Shown: positions 1-11,378, counted from the first letter of the stretch. The stretch: DNA of 64,000 nt from Aristolochia californica (GCA_029961685.1 JARWKL010000010.1:4340001-4404000); one strand, 5' to 3'. Made by a program: numbers and translations. Notes: generated by a model from the letters alone, not told the origin.

Positions 1-150
1 TGTGTTCTCCCTTTTTTGAATATTTTGGTCACATAAAAATTACCACAACATGGGAACAAAATACCCCTTTCTTGTACTTCTTCTTCTATTTCTCCCCCTA
101 AAACTAGGGATAAAAAGGACATAGAGACCCAGCTTGGTTAAAACACATTA
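1..150 (-). mobile_element. Fragment of small LTR-element internal region
   Basis: Bases 1 to about 115 closely match 25556-25670, including the stretch around TATTTTGGTCACATAAAAAT and the CTCCCCC run. That second copy lies inside the LTR element at 25115-27144, so this is the edge of another member of the family, cut by the window start. No coding capacity is visible. Confidence 0.6.
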
Positions 151-168
151 TGGGAGAAGAAAATTACT

Positions 169-268
169 NNNNNNNNNNNNNNNNNNNNNNNNNNNNNNNN
201 NNNNNNNNNNNNNNNNNNNNNNNNNNNNNNNNNNNNNNNNNNNNNNNNNNNNNNNNNNNNNNNNNNNN
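169..268. other. Assembly gap (100 N)
   Basis: Exactly 100 consecutive N, the conventional placeholder for a gap of unknown length. The real distance between the flanks, and whether they are truly neighbours, is unknown. Confidence 0.99.
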
Positions 269-1277
269 AAGTATTATTAATTAATAATATATTATCACAA
301 AATTTAAAACCATTGGTTTAATTAACTATAGCAATCGAATAATTATGCCAAAATAATTTATCAAATATTTATTTTAACAATATTTTAATTATGACTATTA
401 AATCACTATTTTAATATAGTAATTATAAAATAAATATATTAAATAAATAAAAATAATTATTTTATAAATAAATTTTATAAATTAATGATTTTGATGACGA
501 TAGTTTAATTTTTTCTAACTAAGGAAAAATTAAGCCATCGTCGTCTTCCTCAGCGGCGAGCCAGCGGGCAACGGCGACGGGCCAGTGGGCAATGACGACG
601 GGCGGCGGGCAACGCCGATGGAGGCGGCGCTCCGACGGTACGCAGAGAGGGAGAAGAGAGGGAGGCCAAGAAGCTCTACAACAGATGCTTGACCTCCCGT
701 ACTCTGCGACAGAGTTCGAGAGGGAGAGGAGAGGGAGGATGGCTGTTAAACCGAAGCCGATGGCTGAAATCAAAGCCGAATGGGGAAATCGATGCCGAAT
801 TGAAGCCCAAAAGTCAAAATCGAAGAAAACCGAAACTGGAACAAGGGAAATCACAAGAAATTGGAAGGTCTTTTGGGGGAAAAGATAATAGCGTGAGGGA
901 GAAAGGAGTGATATGCCAAAAGGGAGAAGAGAGGGAGAAGAGAGGGAGAAGAGACAAAGAGATAAGAGAGAGGGAGAAGCGAGCGGGGAGGTTCAGAGGG
1001 AGAGCGAGTCGGAGAGAAGGAGAGAAGGACGCCGTAGAGGGCAACAGTGTGCGAGCGATAGAGGCCCGAGAGAGCTTCCACGAGTGTCATGTACATGATT
1101 CTCAAATCGGGTGAAAAGAGCTTTCCGCCGTTTACTCTTGGGACATGAACTCCTGAGTCATGGATAATCATGTACATGACATGATCTTTGGTGCTCCCTA
1201 ACGACATCAGGACATGAACTGAGTAATACGCTTGATCTTCATGTCCTGAGTCATGTTGACTAATCCCCACCCCCCCC
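269..1277 (-). mobile_element. Degenerate PIF/Harbinger-like TIR element, one end
   Basis: The order AT-rich block (269-520), GA-rich leader-like block (about 640-1060), then an end at 1250-1277 reading GACTAATCCCC followed by a C run, is that of the element at 11516-14329 in the same orientation. The AT block shares its ATTATTAATTAATAATATAT core with 12210-12230, and the stretch around 770-840 resembles 13730-13830. The terminal part (1080-1277) is more divergent, so this is a related subfamily. Its other end is lost in or beyond the N gap. The ORFs in the GA-rich block are low-complexity Arg/Glu/Lys stretches on both strands and are not credible proteins. Confidence 0.5.
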
Positions 1278-2057
1278 TCTATGAGACCAATGAATTCACT
1301 TTCACTCGTAACTTGATGCTCAACATTGAACTCTAGGCTCGAAGGAGATTGGGTGTATGTGTTCCTGGTAGTTGGGTTTTCACGGAGAAGCATTGAGAAG
1401 AAACAAAAGGGTGATGAAAAAGGCCAACTAAAAGAGCCCTTGAGAGGCGAGGATAGAGATCTTGTAGACGCCAACATGGCGGAAGATGTAAAGAACGAGG
1501 AGGATGGGAAATCGGTAGAAGTTCCCCCGAAGGAAGTGCGGGAGGCAAAGGAGCTTGCTACTGGAGAAGGCAAACGAGCCACAGCGAATTGAAGTCACGA
1601 AGGAGATGGCACTTCCTGGTCTTGTGGTGGAGGTGGAGAATGAATGCGACAAAGAAGATGGAGAAGATAATGAGGATCATGATCAAAGATCAAACAATGA
1701 GGTAACGGCATAACTCGACGGCCCATCACCCATTTGGTGTTTTGACCCAAGGAGGGTTCCCATTTCAGATTTTACATCAATGGAAGATTTTCTTTTTCTT
1801 CTTTCTACTTATTTCTTCTTATTCCTCTTCCTCTTCCTTTTCTTCTTTCTGGGTTTTGCTTTGTTGTTTAATGTGCTGATGTTGTTGCAGAGGTAATGAT
1901 GGTAGTGAAGGAGAGAATTTTCTTTTATTTTGTCCTTGTTATTTTTCTTATCTCTTTCTATATTCCTTCCAAAACACTAGCACAAGCTAGGAATGGAAAA
2001 GATGGGTTGGGTAATTGATGGTGTGCATAGACCGCTTCATTCATGGATTTTTCTAAC
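1278..2057. other. Intergenic, no recognised gene
   Basis: A short open stretch on the + strand (1326-1592, 88 codons, rich in Glu and Lys) has no domain I recognise and no clear gene context. The rest is T-rich. Nothing here can be supported as a gene. Confidence 0.4.
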
Positions 2058-2284
2058 TAAGGGGGGTTAGTCCGCAATGAAGTGGAATGAATTCCCCCCG
2101 CATTACCTACTTCATCCCACTTATGGCGTTAGTCCAGAATGACTTAACTTGAAGTGAGATAACACCATTTCATCTCCTCAGGCAAAAACGCGGAATTCTG
2201 TTTTCGCCCTTTTTTTTCAAGTCATCCAATTACCACGAGCGACGGCGTCGCTTCTTCCTCCCCCCCCCCCCCCCCCCCGAAACT

Positions 2285-2777
2285 AAAAAAACACGCTCAT
2301 TTCCTTTCTCCTCTCCTCTCGCTTAGCCTTCGTCTCTGGACGAAAATTTTTGCCCGACTTCTTCTCTCTTTTTCGCTGTCTCTGCTCGCTCTGCTCCTCT
2401 CGCTTGGCTCTCGTCTGCTCCTCTCACTCGGCGCTCGTCTTCGTTCTCTGTTCCCTCTCTCTTGTTATCTCTCGTTTTCGCCCCATCTCCCTCTCTCGTC
2501 TCTTTCTCTCTCGGCGTTTCTCTTCCCTCTCCCTCTCTAGTCTCCCTCTCCCTTTTCCCTCTAGGCCTCCATCTCTTTTCACTCTCGGCCTCCCTCTTCC
2601 TTCTCGTTCTCGCTCTTCTCTTTCCTCCTCCCCCGATTTCCTTTGATTTAACCTATTCCGGTTTCGATATCCTTCGGTTTCCTTCAATCTTCTTCGATTT
2701 TCGACAGTTAGGCGTCGATTTCTTCCATTGGGCTTACATTTCCCCATTCGGCGGTGATTTTCCCCAAATTTCAGAAG
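2285..2777 (+). promoter_or_regulatory. CT-rich leader exon with conserved splice donor
   Basis: A strongly pyrimidine-rich stretch followed by a leader ending in TCAGAAG before GTAATCC at 2778. The element at 11516-14329 has the same leader on the other strand, ending in TCAGAAG before GTAAGCC (donor near 13708), both followed by CGAAACCCTA. Conservation of the donor in both copies suggests the family's own promoter and first noncoding exon. A strong acceptor (T run, then GCAG) ends at 3905 upstream of the PPR part, so a chimeric transcript is plausible. Promoter activity itself is inferred. Confidence 0.45.
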
Positions 2778-4027
2778 GTAATCCGAAACCCTAATTTTTT
2801 TTTCAACTAATTTAGTTTTGTGTTTGAGTTAATTTTAATTTTTGTGCGTAATTTATCTTTATTGTGGCCAAATTAATTTCAATAATATCACATTCATTGA
2901 AGCTGTTTTTATCTTTCATAAACTTGTGATGAATTTTATTTCTTATACTGTTTATCAGCAAAATCTCTACACCCGTCACAGAAGTGACTTGTTCCGACTC
3001 TAAACATAACTCCCCTTTATTAGTTGGTTTGTTACAGATTTGATTGTGCCCCAATAAATAATTTGGAAGAGTATTGACTAAGAGAACTGTAACGTTTCCC
3101 CGTTTGCTTTTAAAAAAATTATAAAATACTAAAAAATGGTTGCTGCAACCCCTATCTTAAAACAAGAGTTGGTAAAAAGAAAATTGGTCGGACTCTAAAA
3201 TCTGAGATTTATATACAAATGGGCATATATCTTGGAGATAACATGGGGATGTAAGAAAGAGTATGTCGATAGGTACATACTCAGGAGAGTAAATCTGATG
3301 ATGATATATATGTAGCAGGTTCAGCTACTACCCTTGGTATGAACCTTTAAAATCTGAGAATATTGAAAAGGGGGAATTAAAGATCTGGAAAGTAAAATGC
3401 CCTATAGAGAGATGTGCTAAGAAGATAATACTCAAAAAAAATTCTTTTCTTCTTTTCTAAGATTTGAGAGTTGCACATAATAGTGGCCAGCACTTGATGG
3501 ATCAAGAGCAGAAATCTGTTTTGCTACATATTGTCCTAACTTTATATTCTTAAGGAATTTGCAGGCACTTAATAGTGCCCACCACATTGTTACTTCTGGT
3601 TTTATTAACATACTTTCAACAAACTAATAAGCATCTGTCAAGTACCCAGCTCGGCCTAGAAGAACTACCACACAATCATAATGTTGTTGACGAGGTTCTA
3701 TGCCATGGTCTCTCTTCATGAAATGAAAATATTTCCATCCTTCTTCCACGAGATCTTAAATTTTATTTTTTTGTTGTTTTAACTGGAATTCTTATTGCAT
3801 CCTATCTGTACGGAGGTCTTTTTTTTTCTTAAAAAAGGCTTATTATCTTAATTAATAGCTATTCTCTTGAAAAATATATAACATCTGCCCTTTTTTTTTT
3901 TGCAGAACAAATTTTGATGAAACCTTTGTTAGAACAGCAACTCCTTTCTTCAAACAAGTAGCACGAGTGTTGTGCCAATTCCATTTTTAGGAAATATGTT
4001 ATGTAACTCTTGACTCTTCTTTTTAAA

Positions 4028-4030
<3 letters not shown>

Positions 4031-4106
<76 letters not shown>
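4031..4106 (+). repeat. (CT)38 microsatellite
   Basis: An uninterrupted CT dinucleotide run of about 76 bp, some 240 bp upstream of the PPR start codon. It probably belongs to the 5' leader of the captured PPR gene. Long CT/GA tracts are common in plant 5' leaders. Confidence 0.95.
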
Positions 4107-4109
<3 letters not shown>

Positions 4110-4342
4110 TCTGTTAAATCAGTCTCTCTGGCATAGGGCTTTTCTTCTGCCCCATTCTGATCATCCCCACCCCTCAAGCAGCCCCTTGAACGAAAGCACT
4201 TGTCATGTGAAAAAAGCTTCAGCTTTCCAATTGTCTGAAGATGGGCAAGGACTAATGAAGACCCTAAGATTTTGATCTGGTCTGTGGATTTTGTATTACA
4301 AATGAGCTCCATCTTCTGCTTTGACATTGTTTAGGGTTTTAA

Positions 4343-5225
4343 ATGGTTCTCCATCGATCGTTACAAACAAGTCATCTCGCTTCAAGTTTTAATGATCGTG
4401 TTATTGCCATTTCTCACTCTGAGTTGCTTGCTCATAGGCGACAGGTTGGAGTCCAAAACCCTGGAAAGTGGGTGGTTAAAGTTATCTATACCTTATTCAT
4501 TTGCTCTCAATCTCAAGATATTTTGACATTCTTTCAGCATAATTTGAGTCCTTCCATCGCTTACCAAGTTGTTCAACACTTTAGAAGTCCTAAGCTTTCT
4601 TTGGACTTCTTCAACTTTACACGTACAACTGTCCAGTTGAAGCATATTTTTCCCAGTTATGCACTTCTGGTAAGAAGATTATGTCATAGAGGGCATTTAG
4701 ATTCTGCCACTGACGTTTTTGATATGATGAAGGTTGATGGTCATTATCCTGATGGTTCAATATTGGGGGTCTTGGTAACATCCTTTGCACAGGTGGGTAA
4801 GGTAGATTTTGTTGTGGAATTAGTGCATCAAGCCCAGGCATACAAATATAAGCTTAGTTCTTATGTTTCTAATACTCTTTTGAATTACATGGTGAGAAGC
4901 AACCGGACAGCTGAAGCAGTAAGATTCCTTAGAGAACAAATGATGGAGCACTTTACTCTTGATACTTGCACATTTAATATTATTATTAAGGGATTGTGTA
5001 AATCAGGAAATATTAGTGAGGCTTTTGAAATTTTTCATGAAATGGCAATTTTTGGTTGTCATCCAAATGCGATTACTTACAATGGTCTTATTCTAGGATT
5101 ATTTCAAAGTAACCAGGCAGATAGAGTGTGCGGTTTATTGCAAGAAATGGGTTCTAACGATACTTCAAAACCAGATTTTTGTGACTTATACATCTATAAT
5201 ATCTGGTTACTTTGAAATAATCCTA
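4343..5225 (+). pseudogene. Truncated PPR gene (P class), captured 5' half
   Basis: The ORF of 290 codons looks like the N-terminal half of a P-class PPR protein, an organelle-targeted RNA-binding family. From memory it resembles Arabidopsis At2g06000, about 540 residues long. The PPR units visible are around residues 101-137 (ending SATDVFDMMKVDGHYPD), 213-247 (TFNIIIKGLCKSGNISEAF) and 248-280 (ITYNGLILGLFQSNQADRV). The frame breaks in a T run at 5176-5180. Dropping one T would read PDFVTYTSIISGY, the expected next repeat. Just after this the PPR sequence stops at 5210 and is replaced by an inverted copy of 5094-5116. The remaining half is absent. It lies between the TIRs of the 2061-6078 element, so it is a transposon passenger and not a working gene. 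Confidence 0.82.
5094..5225. repeat. 23-bp perfect inverted repeat at the PPR break
   Basis: Bases 5094-5116 (TAGGATTATTTCAAAGTAAC plus CAG) and 5203-5225 are exact reverse complements, separated by 86 bp. The right arm forms the last codons of the broken PPR ORF, which then runs into the AT-rich repeats. Pairing stops exactly at both sides (5093/5226 and 5117/5202 do not pair). Confidence 0.95.
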
Positions 5226-5900
5226 AACAAGATCTTAAATAATTTATTCTAATCCCACGTAATTAGTATAATAATTTATAATAAAGTGTAATCATTAATT
5301 GGTTTAATTATGCAATTTCTATAATTAATTAAACACTTAGGTTTATTTATTATATTCCCTTATGTTATTTTTTAATTTTTATTAATTTTAAATAATTTAT
5401 TCTAGTCACACGTAATTAGTATGTTAATTTATATTGAATTTTAATCATTAATTGGTTAATTATCCAATTGCTAAAATTAATTAAACCATTATTTTTATTT
5501 ATTATATTCCCTTATGCTATTTTGAAATTTTTAATAATTTTATATAATATATTCTAGTCACGTAATTAGTATATTAATTTATAATGAATTATAATCGTTA
5601 ATTGGTTAATTATCCAATTTCTATAATTAATTAAACCATTAGGTTTATTTATTATATTCCCTTATGTTATTTTTTATTTTTTTAAAATTGTATATAATTT
5701 ATTCATGTCACACGTAATTATTGTTTTAATTTATAATAATCTATAATCATTAATTGATTTAACTATCCAATTGTTATCATTAATTAAACCATTATGTTTA
5801 TTTATTATATTTTCTTATGTTATTTTTAAATTTTTTATTAATTTTATATAATTTATTGTAGTCACACGTAATTATTGTTTTAATTTATAATAAACTATAA
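5226..5900. repeat. AT-rich subterminal tandem repeats, ~150-bp period
   Basis: About four and a half imperfect copies of a ~150-bp unit containing CACACGTAATTAGTAT, CATTAATTGGTTAATTATCC and TATTATATTCCCTTATG. Inverted relatives lie at 11850-12480 in the second TIR element. Subterminal arrays are common in DNA transposons, where they can bind transposase. Confidence 0.75.
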
Positions 5901-6081
5901 TTATTTATTTAGAAAAGGACACTGAAATCTGTTTTCCAAGCACTAACACTGGAATCTATTTTCCAGCCACTTCAACTGGCTTGGACTAACACCCAAACAT
6001 GACTTGAAGTGGAAACAATTCATCTCACTTCAATTCAATTTTCCACTTCATTTCCACTTCATTGTGGACTAACCCCCCTAA

Positions 6082-8221
6082 AGGAATCACCATTTTTACC
6101 CAAAAACAATAAAACTAAAAGAAACTCACCTAGTTGGTTTCCAGTACAGCATAATAATTGAGAAGCTTATCGAGGCCATTGGAATTGGAATTCATAAAAT
6201 ATTAATGGTTTCAGATTGTGTGTCACTTGAGCTCCCCACCTGTTGCTCTAACGACCAGCAAAGAAGAAAGGAAATGTGTGAAAAAGAAGGGATAACCCAA
6301 TTTTGTCTCCCCATTTATCCTTTCTTGGCACGAAGTTCACAAGGCAAAAATGAGTCAAAAAAGCAACGAAAAGTTGAAAACCACCGTAGATCCCCTGATA
6401 TTCGACTCCCACAAGATTATCTAAAAAAAGAAAAAATGGGCCTAAAAAAGCCATGAAATCCTCGGGTTTTGAACAATGAGAAATCCAACTTTAGAAGGAG
6501 ATTGGATCTTCCACTAGAGAGAACCACATACAGCTTTGGCAAACAAATCTCATTAAGACTCAGCATTTCATTCCCTTGATCTTTGCATTGAGACTTGAAG
6601 TCAAAGATGAACTAAAGAAGACGATTAGCCTTTGGTATTTTGATTTGCAGAAAGAAATTGCTCAACTTGTGATTGTAAACGCCACATTGGAACACAACCA
6701 AGAGGAATAGACCAGGTAAGCAAGCATAAGGTTACTACACTTGAGTTATGTTAAAACAAAGTAAAATAGACATGAGAAGATGAAGAAGTAGGAAGAAAAG
6801 AGAGGAAGAGCAACAACATGAGAAAGATTGCTGGTTTAGGGGAAAAAGTGACATTTACACTGCACTTTCATTGTGCATACTAACACAAAAAATATACTTC
6901 ACACTCCACTTTCCATTGCGCACTCAAATCACTTCCCCCCCCCACCCCACATTAATTTCATAGTTTTTAGGATCATAACCAACTTGAGTTATTTTGCTAT
7001 CAAAGATGACTAATCACTCCATTGGTAAACCTTCACAATGAATTTCAAATTTTACTGCAAGGCTTGAGCTTAGAGACGCTATTCACAGTGTAGTCAAGCC
7101 CTATGGGATCCCATTAGGGCCCAACACTCATAATTCTTCATTATAAAAGCAATTAGTCCATTATTTTGCATAATGCATACACGATTTTCACACTTGAAAA
7201 CCCACCCCTCTTGTGTGAGTCTAGTAGTATTGAGTCATAATATAGGAGTCTTTAGAAAGTCAATTGTGTCTAATAAAAATGCACCAAGTGGAAAAGAAGT
7301 CCAAGAAAGAGAAGGAGAAGAGTGATGCCAAGAAAGAAGGGCAAAACTGTTAGTTCAAGGCCCAAATAAGTAGTGCCAAGTAAGGAGGGGCAAAAGATAA
7401 ATTAGATTCCAAAGGAGGAAGAACTTGCTTGTATAGGGGTAAAATAGTCCAAAAGAAGTCACTAGAAGGAAGCCCCAACAAAGTAGCAAAATAATATTCC
7501 TTGGAAGGCTCTAGAAGTGGTGCCAACTCAGCCAGAGAAAATCTAGGAGAAGCTTGTTTGCCTCCCAAGCAAAGGGACATCCAACTCTATGGGAAAATGA
7601 AGAACTCAAGTACTTAGTTTCTACTATATCCATTTTATCATTAAAACCTCATAAAAAGTCCTTGCTCACCCTAGAAATTGGCCAATGAGTCCGACATCCC
7701 AAGCCGTCATTCCATCATAGTCACATGAGTTTCCTTTCTTATAACCCCCTCAAGCCCAATACTATCCTAGCAAGTCAGAGTTTTGTTCAAGGGACCTAAT
7801 TCCCCCACCAAAACCAAAGTTAAGGACCTCCTACATATGGCTCTAGCCTTGGGACCTCTACCAAGAAATTGGGATAATTTTTTTTTCTTAAATGTTCAAA
7901 AAGTATTTGAATTGCATTTTAACTCAACTAATCACACAATTAATTGCCAATCATTTGTTGATTCAAACAACAAATATAGTAGGACTAAACAATCCATCTT
8001 CAGAAATAGACATGAGAGAACAAGAAGAAACTAGATAATGATAGTGAGAACCACTCTATGGGAAAATGAGGAACTCAAAAAGGCTTCATAGAAAATCAAA
8101 GAGAAAACCTATAAACTAGAGAATCTTATCTCCTTTTCTCTTCCTTTTCTTCTTCTTCCTCTCCCCCTTCTTCTTTTTCTTCTTTCATTTCTCCATTAGA
8201 ATCATTGTTGCTTTGGTACCA
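6082..8221. other. Intergenic, no recognised gene
   Basis: About 2.1 kb between transposons. Scattered short ORFs (for example 6205-6456, 7350-7580 and 7783-8034) have no domain I recognise and no shared frame. The right edge (about 8208-8221, GCTTTGGTACCATG) looks like a primer-binding site read from the opposite strand, so part of this stretch may be the internal region of a decayed LTR element. Confidence 0.4.
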
Positions 8222-8558
8222 TGTGAAAATCACAAACCTTAACAATTTACGAGAGGAGGAGATCGACAAGAATGGGGGACGAGGAAAGCAAAAACATGTG
8301 TATGTGTCACCATGTACCTTATTTCTTTATTTATAACAAAAGAAGAATCCAAGATAAGTGATTCTCTCCTCAAGTAAGGAGAATAAAACTACATCATAAT
8401 CTACTTAAAATTTACTAACTTAAATAAACACTACCTCGATAACCTAAATCTTCTATTTATGCCACTTTGACTCTCATGTGTGTATCTTCCTTGTACTTGT
8501 AAGGTGCCACTCAGGCCTTCCAACATAGGAATATTTCATGCAACTATAGAAATTAACA
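8222..8558 (-). mobile_element. Candidate LTR of a decayed retrotransposon
   Basis: It begins TGTGAAAATC directly after a near match to the tRNA-Met primer-binding site on the minus strand (TGGTACCAAAGC) and ends ATTAACA. The partner LTR was not found to the left, so the assignment rests on the TG..CA ends and the binding site only. Confidence 0.4.
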
Positions 8559-8634
8559 ACTTCTTCCATACTCCTTGTTGACCTTATAAATACTTAGTTC
8601 ATGTAGGTTTTAAGTACATAAATTTTATAACAAC

Positions 8635-9069
8635 TGTTGATTTTCAGGACTCAATGAATTTTTAGTTCACGGAAAAAAAGGGAAAGAAACCCATTGGGAG
8701 AAAACTGGAGGAAGAAGGGTTATGGAATTGATTCTTAACCCTCCCCTTGAAGCTCAATTTATAGATTAATGAAAATACTATATTACAATAATACCCCTGA
8801 ACTTAGGGTTTAGAGTTTAGGGTTTTAACCCTGGAACTTTAACTTAATTACATCTATGTCATCTCTATGGGATGACTCTTTATTTACCATCATGTCATCA
8901 ATGTATATGTGCCTATGGGCCTTCTCCTTGATCTATGGGCCTTGAACCTGTCTTCTATATCTCTTGGATCCATGGGTCTTCCTTGGTCTTATGGGCTTGG
9001 GCCCATCTTCTTATACACTTTGATATGTGAATCTTCCTTGGTCGTGTGGGTTTGGGTTGTCTTCCAACA
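8635..9069 (-). repeat. 3' LTR of the 8635-11039 element
   Basis: A 435-bp LTR with TG..CA ends. It keeps the roughly 100-bp stretch after TGTTGATT that the right LTR has lost. Near its 3' end are repeats of the motif CCTTGGTCGTGTGGG that form a minisatellite in the relative at 57250-61154. Confidence 0.85.
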
Positions 9070-10757
9070 CTCCCCCTCAAGCTGGGGGTGAGAGAACAGT
9101 ATAAACTCCCAGCTTGCTACAAATGATGTATAAAATATTTTTTACGAGGATGAAGTTCCTCTGTCATGGACTCCCAACCACAAATAAATTTTATATCTTT
9201 TACGGGGATGGAGTTCTTCCGTCATGGACTCCCAACCACAACAATTTGATATTTTTTACGGGATGAAGTTCGTTCGTCACGGACTCCCAACCACAACAAT
9301 TAGATATTTTTTTATGGGGACATAAATAAATAATGGTATGAGTCTACCTCTTCTTCAATAATAATGTCTCATCAAAAGAGACACAATAACAGCAGGTGGA
9401 ATTGGGCTTGGCTTGGGCCCATTAAACACAACCCAAAAGAATCCTTGTAATATCACCCATGAAATAATCCAATGCACATAATCTCTAGACCAAATAATGT
9501 GCTGACCAATGAATAATCTATCAATTCTTCAAAACATAATAATCCAGCCAGAAAAAAAAATTACCGAGTGGCTCCAAAATCTTGGGCACATTTATCGATG
9601 TAGAAAATAAGTGGCCCGAGTCAGGTTGACCTGGACCCGAGTTGACCCTTGACCGAGTTGACTCATCCTGAGTTGGTTTGGGTTGGCTCGGTCTGCTGGT
9701 GCTGAAACAGTGATCGGCTGGGAAATGGTTCGTTGCTCATTGGTCCGAGTTGACTAGGGCGAGTTCGAATTGGCAAAACAGGATACGCTGATTTAATTCA
9801 ACTTTCTTAACTTAGGAAACAGTGCCTTCTTCCCCGACCGAACAGTGAAAACCAGAGAACCATATCTTCGGGAGGAAAATTTCCGCATAAAAACCAGAGA
9901 GATCTTGAAGGCGAGACGAAAACAGAAACTCTCCGAAATAAGAGACATCACTGAGAATTAAGGGGAACGTCAACGATGGCAACTTTCCGAAAAACAACAA
10001 CTCATAGCTGGCGCTCGGGAAGCTCGGCGGCGCCAGTAGTAGAGCCAGCGAAGGAGTCTTCGTTTTCTTCGGCAAAGGCGCCGAACAGAGAAGGACGAAA
10101 AACTTCTCTTCGGGAGGAAACTTTTCGACAAAAGTAATCGTTATTTTTTTCTTCCCCAGCGCCGACGGACTCTGGACAGAAATCGTCCAGAGATGCACGG
10201 CGTCATCGTTCTCCCGCGTAAACCATGCAACAGAATTATTTTTCCTCTCGGGTGCAGAGTCGTCTTCTCCGGCGACGTTGGGTCGTCTTTCCCGTCAGCC
10301 AAACAAAGTGGGATCAAGTCTTCTTCTTCCCCACGACGCCAAACAGAGGCAGATTAAACTCAATAACTCTGTGGAGATTGGGGTAGTCGGACGTCGGCCA
10401 AACAAGGTCAAGAGCGACTGCTGCATCCTTCCTCTTGCTCTTCCTGCTTCGAATTATACTCCTCAGAACACCTATTATTTTCGCATTGAAGCTTTGCTGA
10501 ATAATCATCAACGTACTGGAATTATTCAAGAACGTGTCTTCCAGGCAATGCAAGACAACATCGTGTCTTATGTTTTTCCAAACGATTACAAGCGAAGATG
10601 GCTGGCAAAAAGTTTCAAAGAGAAAAAAAATATTGAACCTACTTGAAAAATCAAAGGTTATAGTTCGGGGAAGAAATTAACATGAAAAGAAAAAAAAGAT
10701 TTGGAATTTAAAAAGAACCTATAACTACGAGTCCCGAAAATCAAAACTCTGATACCA

Positions 10758-11039
10758 TGTTGATTCTTAACCCTCCCCTTGAACTTGATTAATAAAACTA
10801 CTATATTACAATAATACCCTTAAACTTAGGATTTAGGGTTTAAGGTTTTAACCCTGAAACTTTAACTTAATTATATCAATGTCATCTCTATGAGATTACT
10901 CTTTATTTACCATCTTGTCATCAATGTATATGAGCCTATTGGCCTTCTCCTTGATCTATGGGCCTTGAGCCCGTCTTCTATATCTCTTAGATCTTTGGAA
11001 CTTCCTTGGTTGTATAAGCTTGGGCCTTGTCTTCCAACA
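10758..11039 (-). repeat. 5' LTR of the 8635-11039 element, internally deleted
   Basis: A 282-bp LTR matching the 435-bp left LTR but missing the DNA between two TTGATT copies. Short flanking repeats point to a deletion by slippage or recombination. Confidence 0.85.
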
Positions 11040-11378
11040 ACAACTTATAAGTGTATTAGCATATAAGGCTACTTATAAAATTTACAATACTCAACATGTG
11101 AAACTCTCCGGATTTATTTGTTTATTGATAAAAAAAGAAAGGTGAAGATGAGAACCTGCCTCCTCATGTTGTCAAACGGGGGATCTCCTACTCTCGGCTC
11201 ATTTTGTGAAGAGCAAGGAGATAGTTTTTTCCCACCCTTTCTAACAATGGAAAAGAGTCAAGGGAGAAAGGGGAAAGAGGCTACTCTCTCAACATGTTGG
11301 ATGCTAATTCTAGATAATTTCGTCAAGTTTGATATCCAAATGTTTTATTTTATTTCAAGGATTTGGTTTTTTTATCTA

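Larger units (their letters stand above)
2061..6078 (+). mobile_element. PIF/Harbinger-like TIR element carrying a PPR gene fragment
   Basis: The ends are terminal inverted repeats: the left starts GGGGGGTTAGTCC(G)CAATGAAGTGG, and the right end, read on the other strand, starts the same with A for G, so about 25 bp match with one mismatch. The 3-bp target duplication TAA flanks it (2058-2060 and 6079-6081). G-rich TIRs with TTA/TAA duplications are typical of the PIF/Harbinger superfamily. Inside are a CT-rich leader (2285-2777), an intron-like stretch, a PPR gene fragment (4343-5225) and AT-rich subterminal tandem repeats (5226-5900). No transposase is seen, so it is non-autonomous. The inverted relative at 11516-14329 shares both ends but not the PPR part. 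A Mutator-type Pack-MULE is less likely, because no 9-bp duplication is present. Confidence 0.72.
8635..11039 (-). mobile_element. Non-autonomous LTR retrotransposon (TRIM/LARD-like)
   Basis: The two LTRs (8635-9069 and 10758-11039) begin TGTTGATT and end TTCCAACA. A 5-bp target duplication ACAAC flanks the element exactly (8630-8634 and 11040-11044). The primer-binding site, TGGTATCAGAGT on the minus strand, adjoins the right LTR, and a polypurine tract (GGGGGAG on the minus strand) adjoins the left, so transcription runs right to left. The 1.69-kb internal region has no gag or pol domain. Its ORFs near 9812-10646 overlap on both strands and are not recognisable. It must have moved with enzymes supplied by another element. 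A longer relative lies at 57250-61154. Confidence 0.88.

Noticed and set aside
592..1114. Overlapping ORFs on both strands in the GA-rich block
   Set aside because: Arg/Glu/Lys-rich or Ser/Pro/Leu-rich low-complexity translations in several frames. The same composition occurs in the leaders of related transposons, so no protein is implied.
2350..2794. Ser/Leu-rich ORFs in the CT-rich region
   Set aside because: These are products of the pyrimidine bias of a leader region. The matching region at 13705-14250 gives equally long ORFs on the opposite strand without domain content.
4343..5215. Intact 290-residue PPR gene
   Set aside because: A frameshift at 5176-5180 and an inverted-repeat junction replace the expected following repeats. 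Family members of this type are about twice as long.
5226..5900. CRISPR-like array
   Set aside because: The units are long (about 150 bp), AT-rich and imperfect, have no unique spacers, and lie in a plant DNA transposon.
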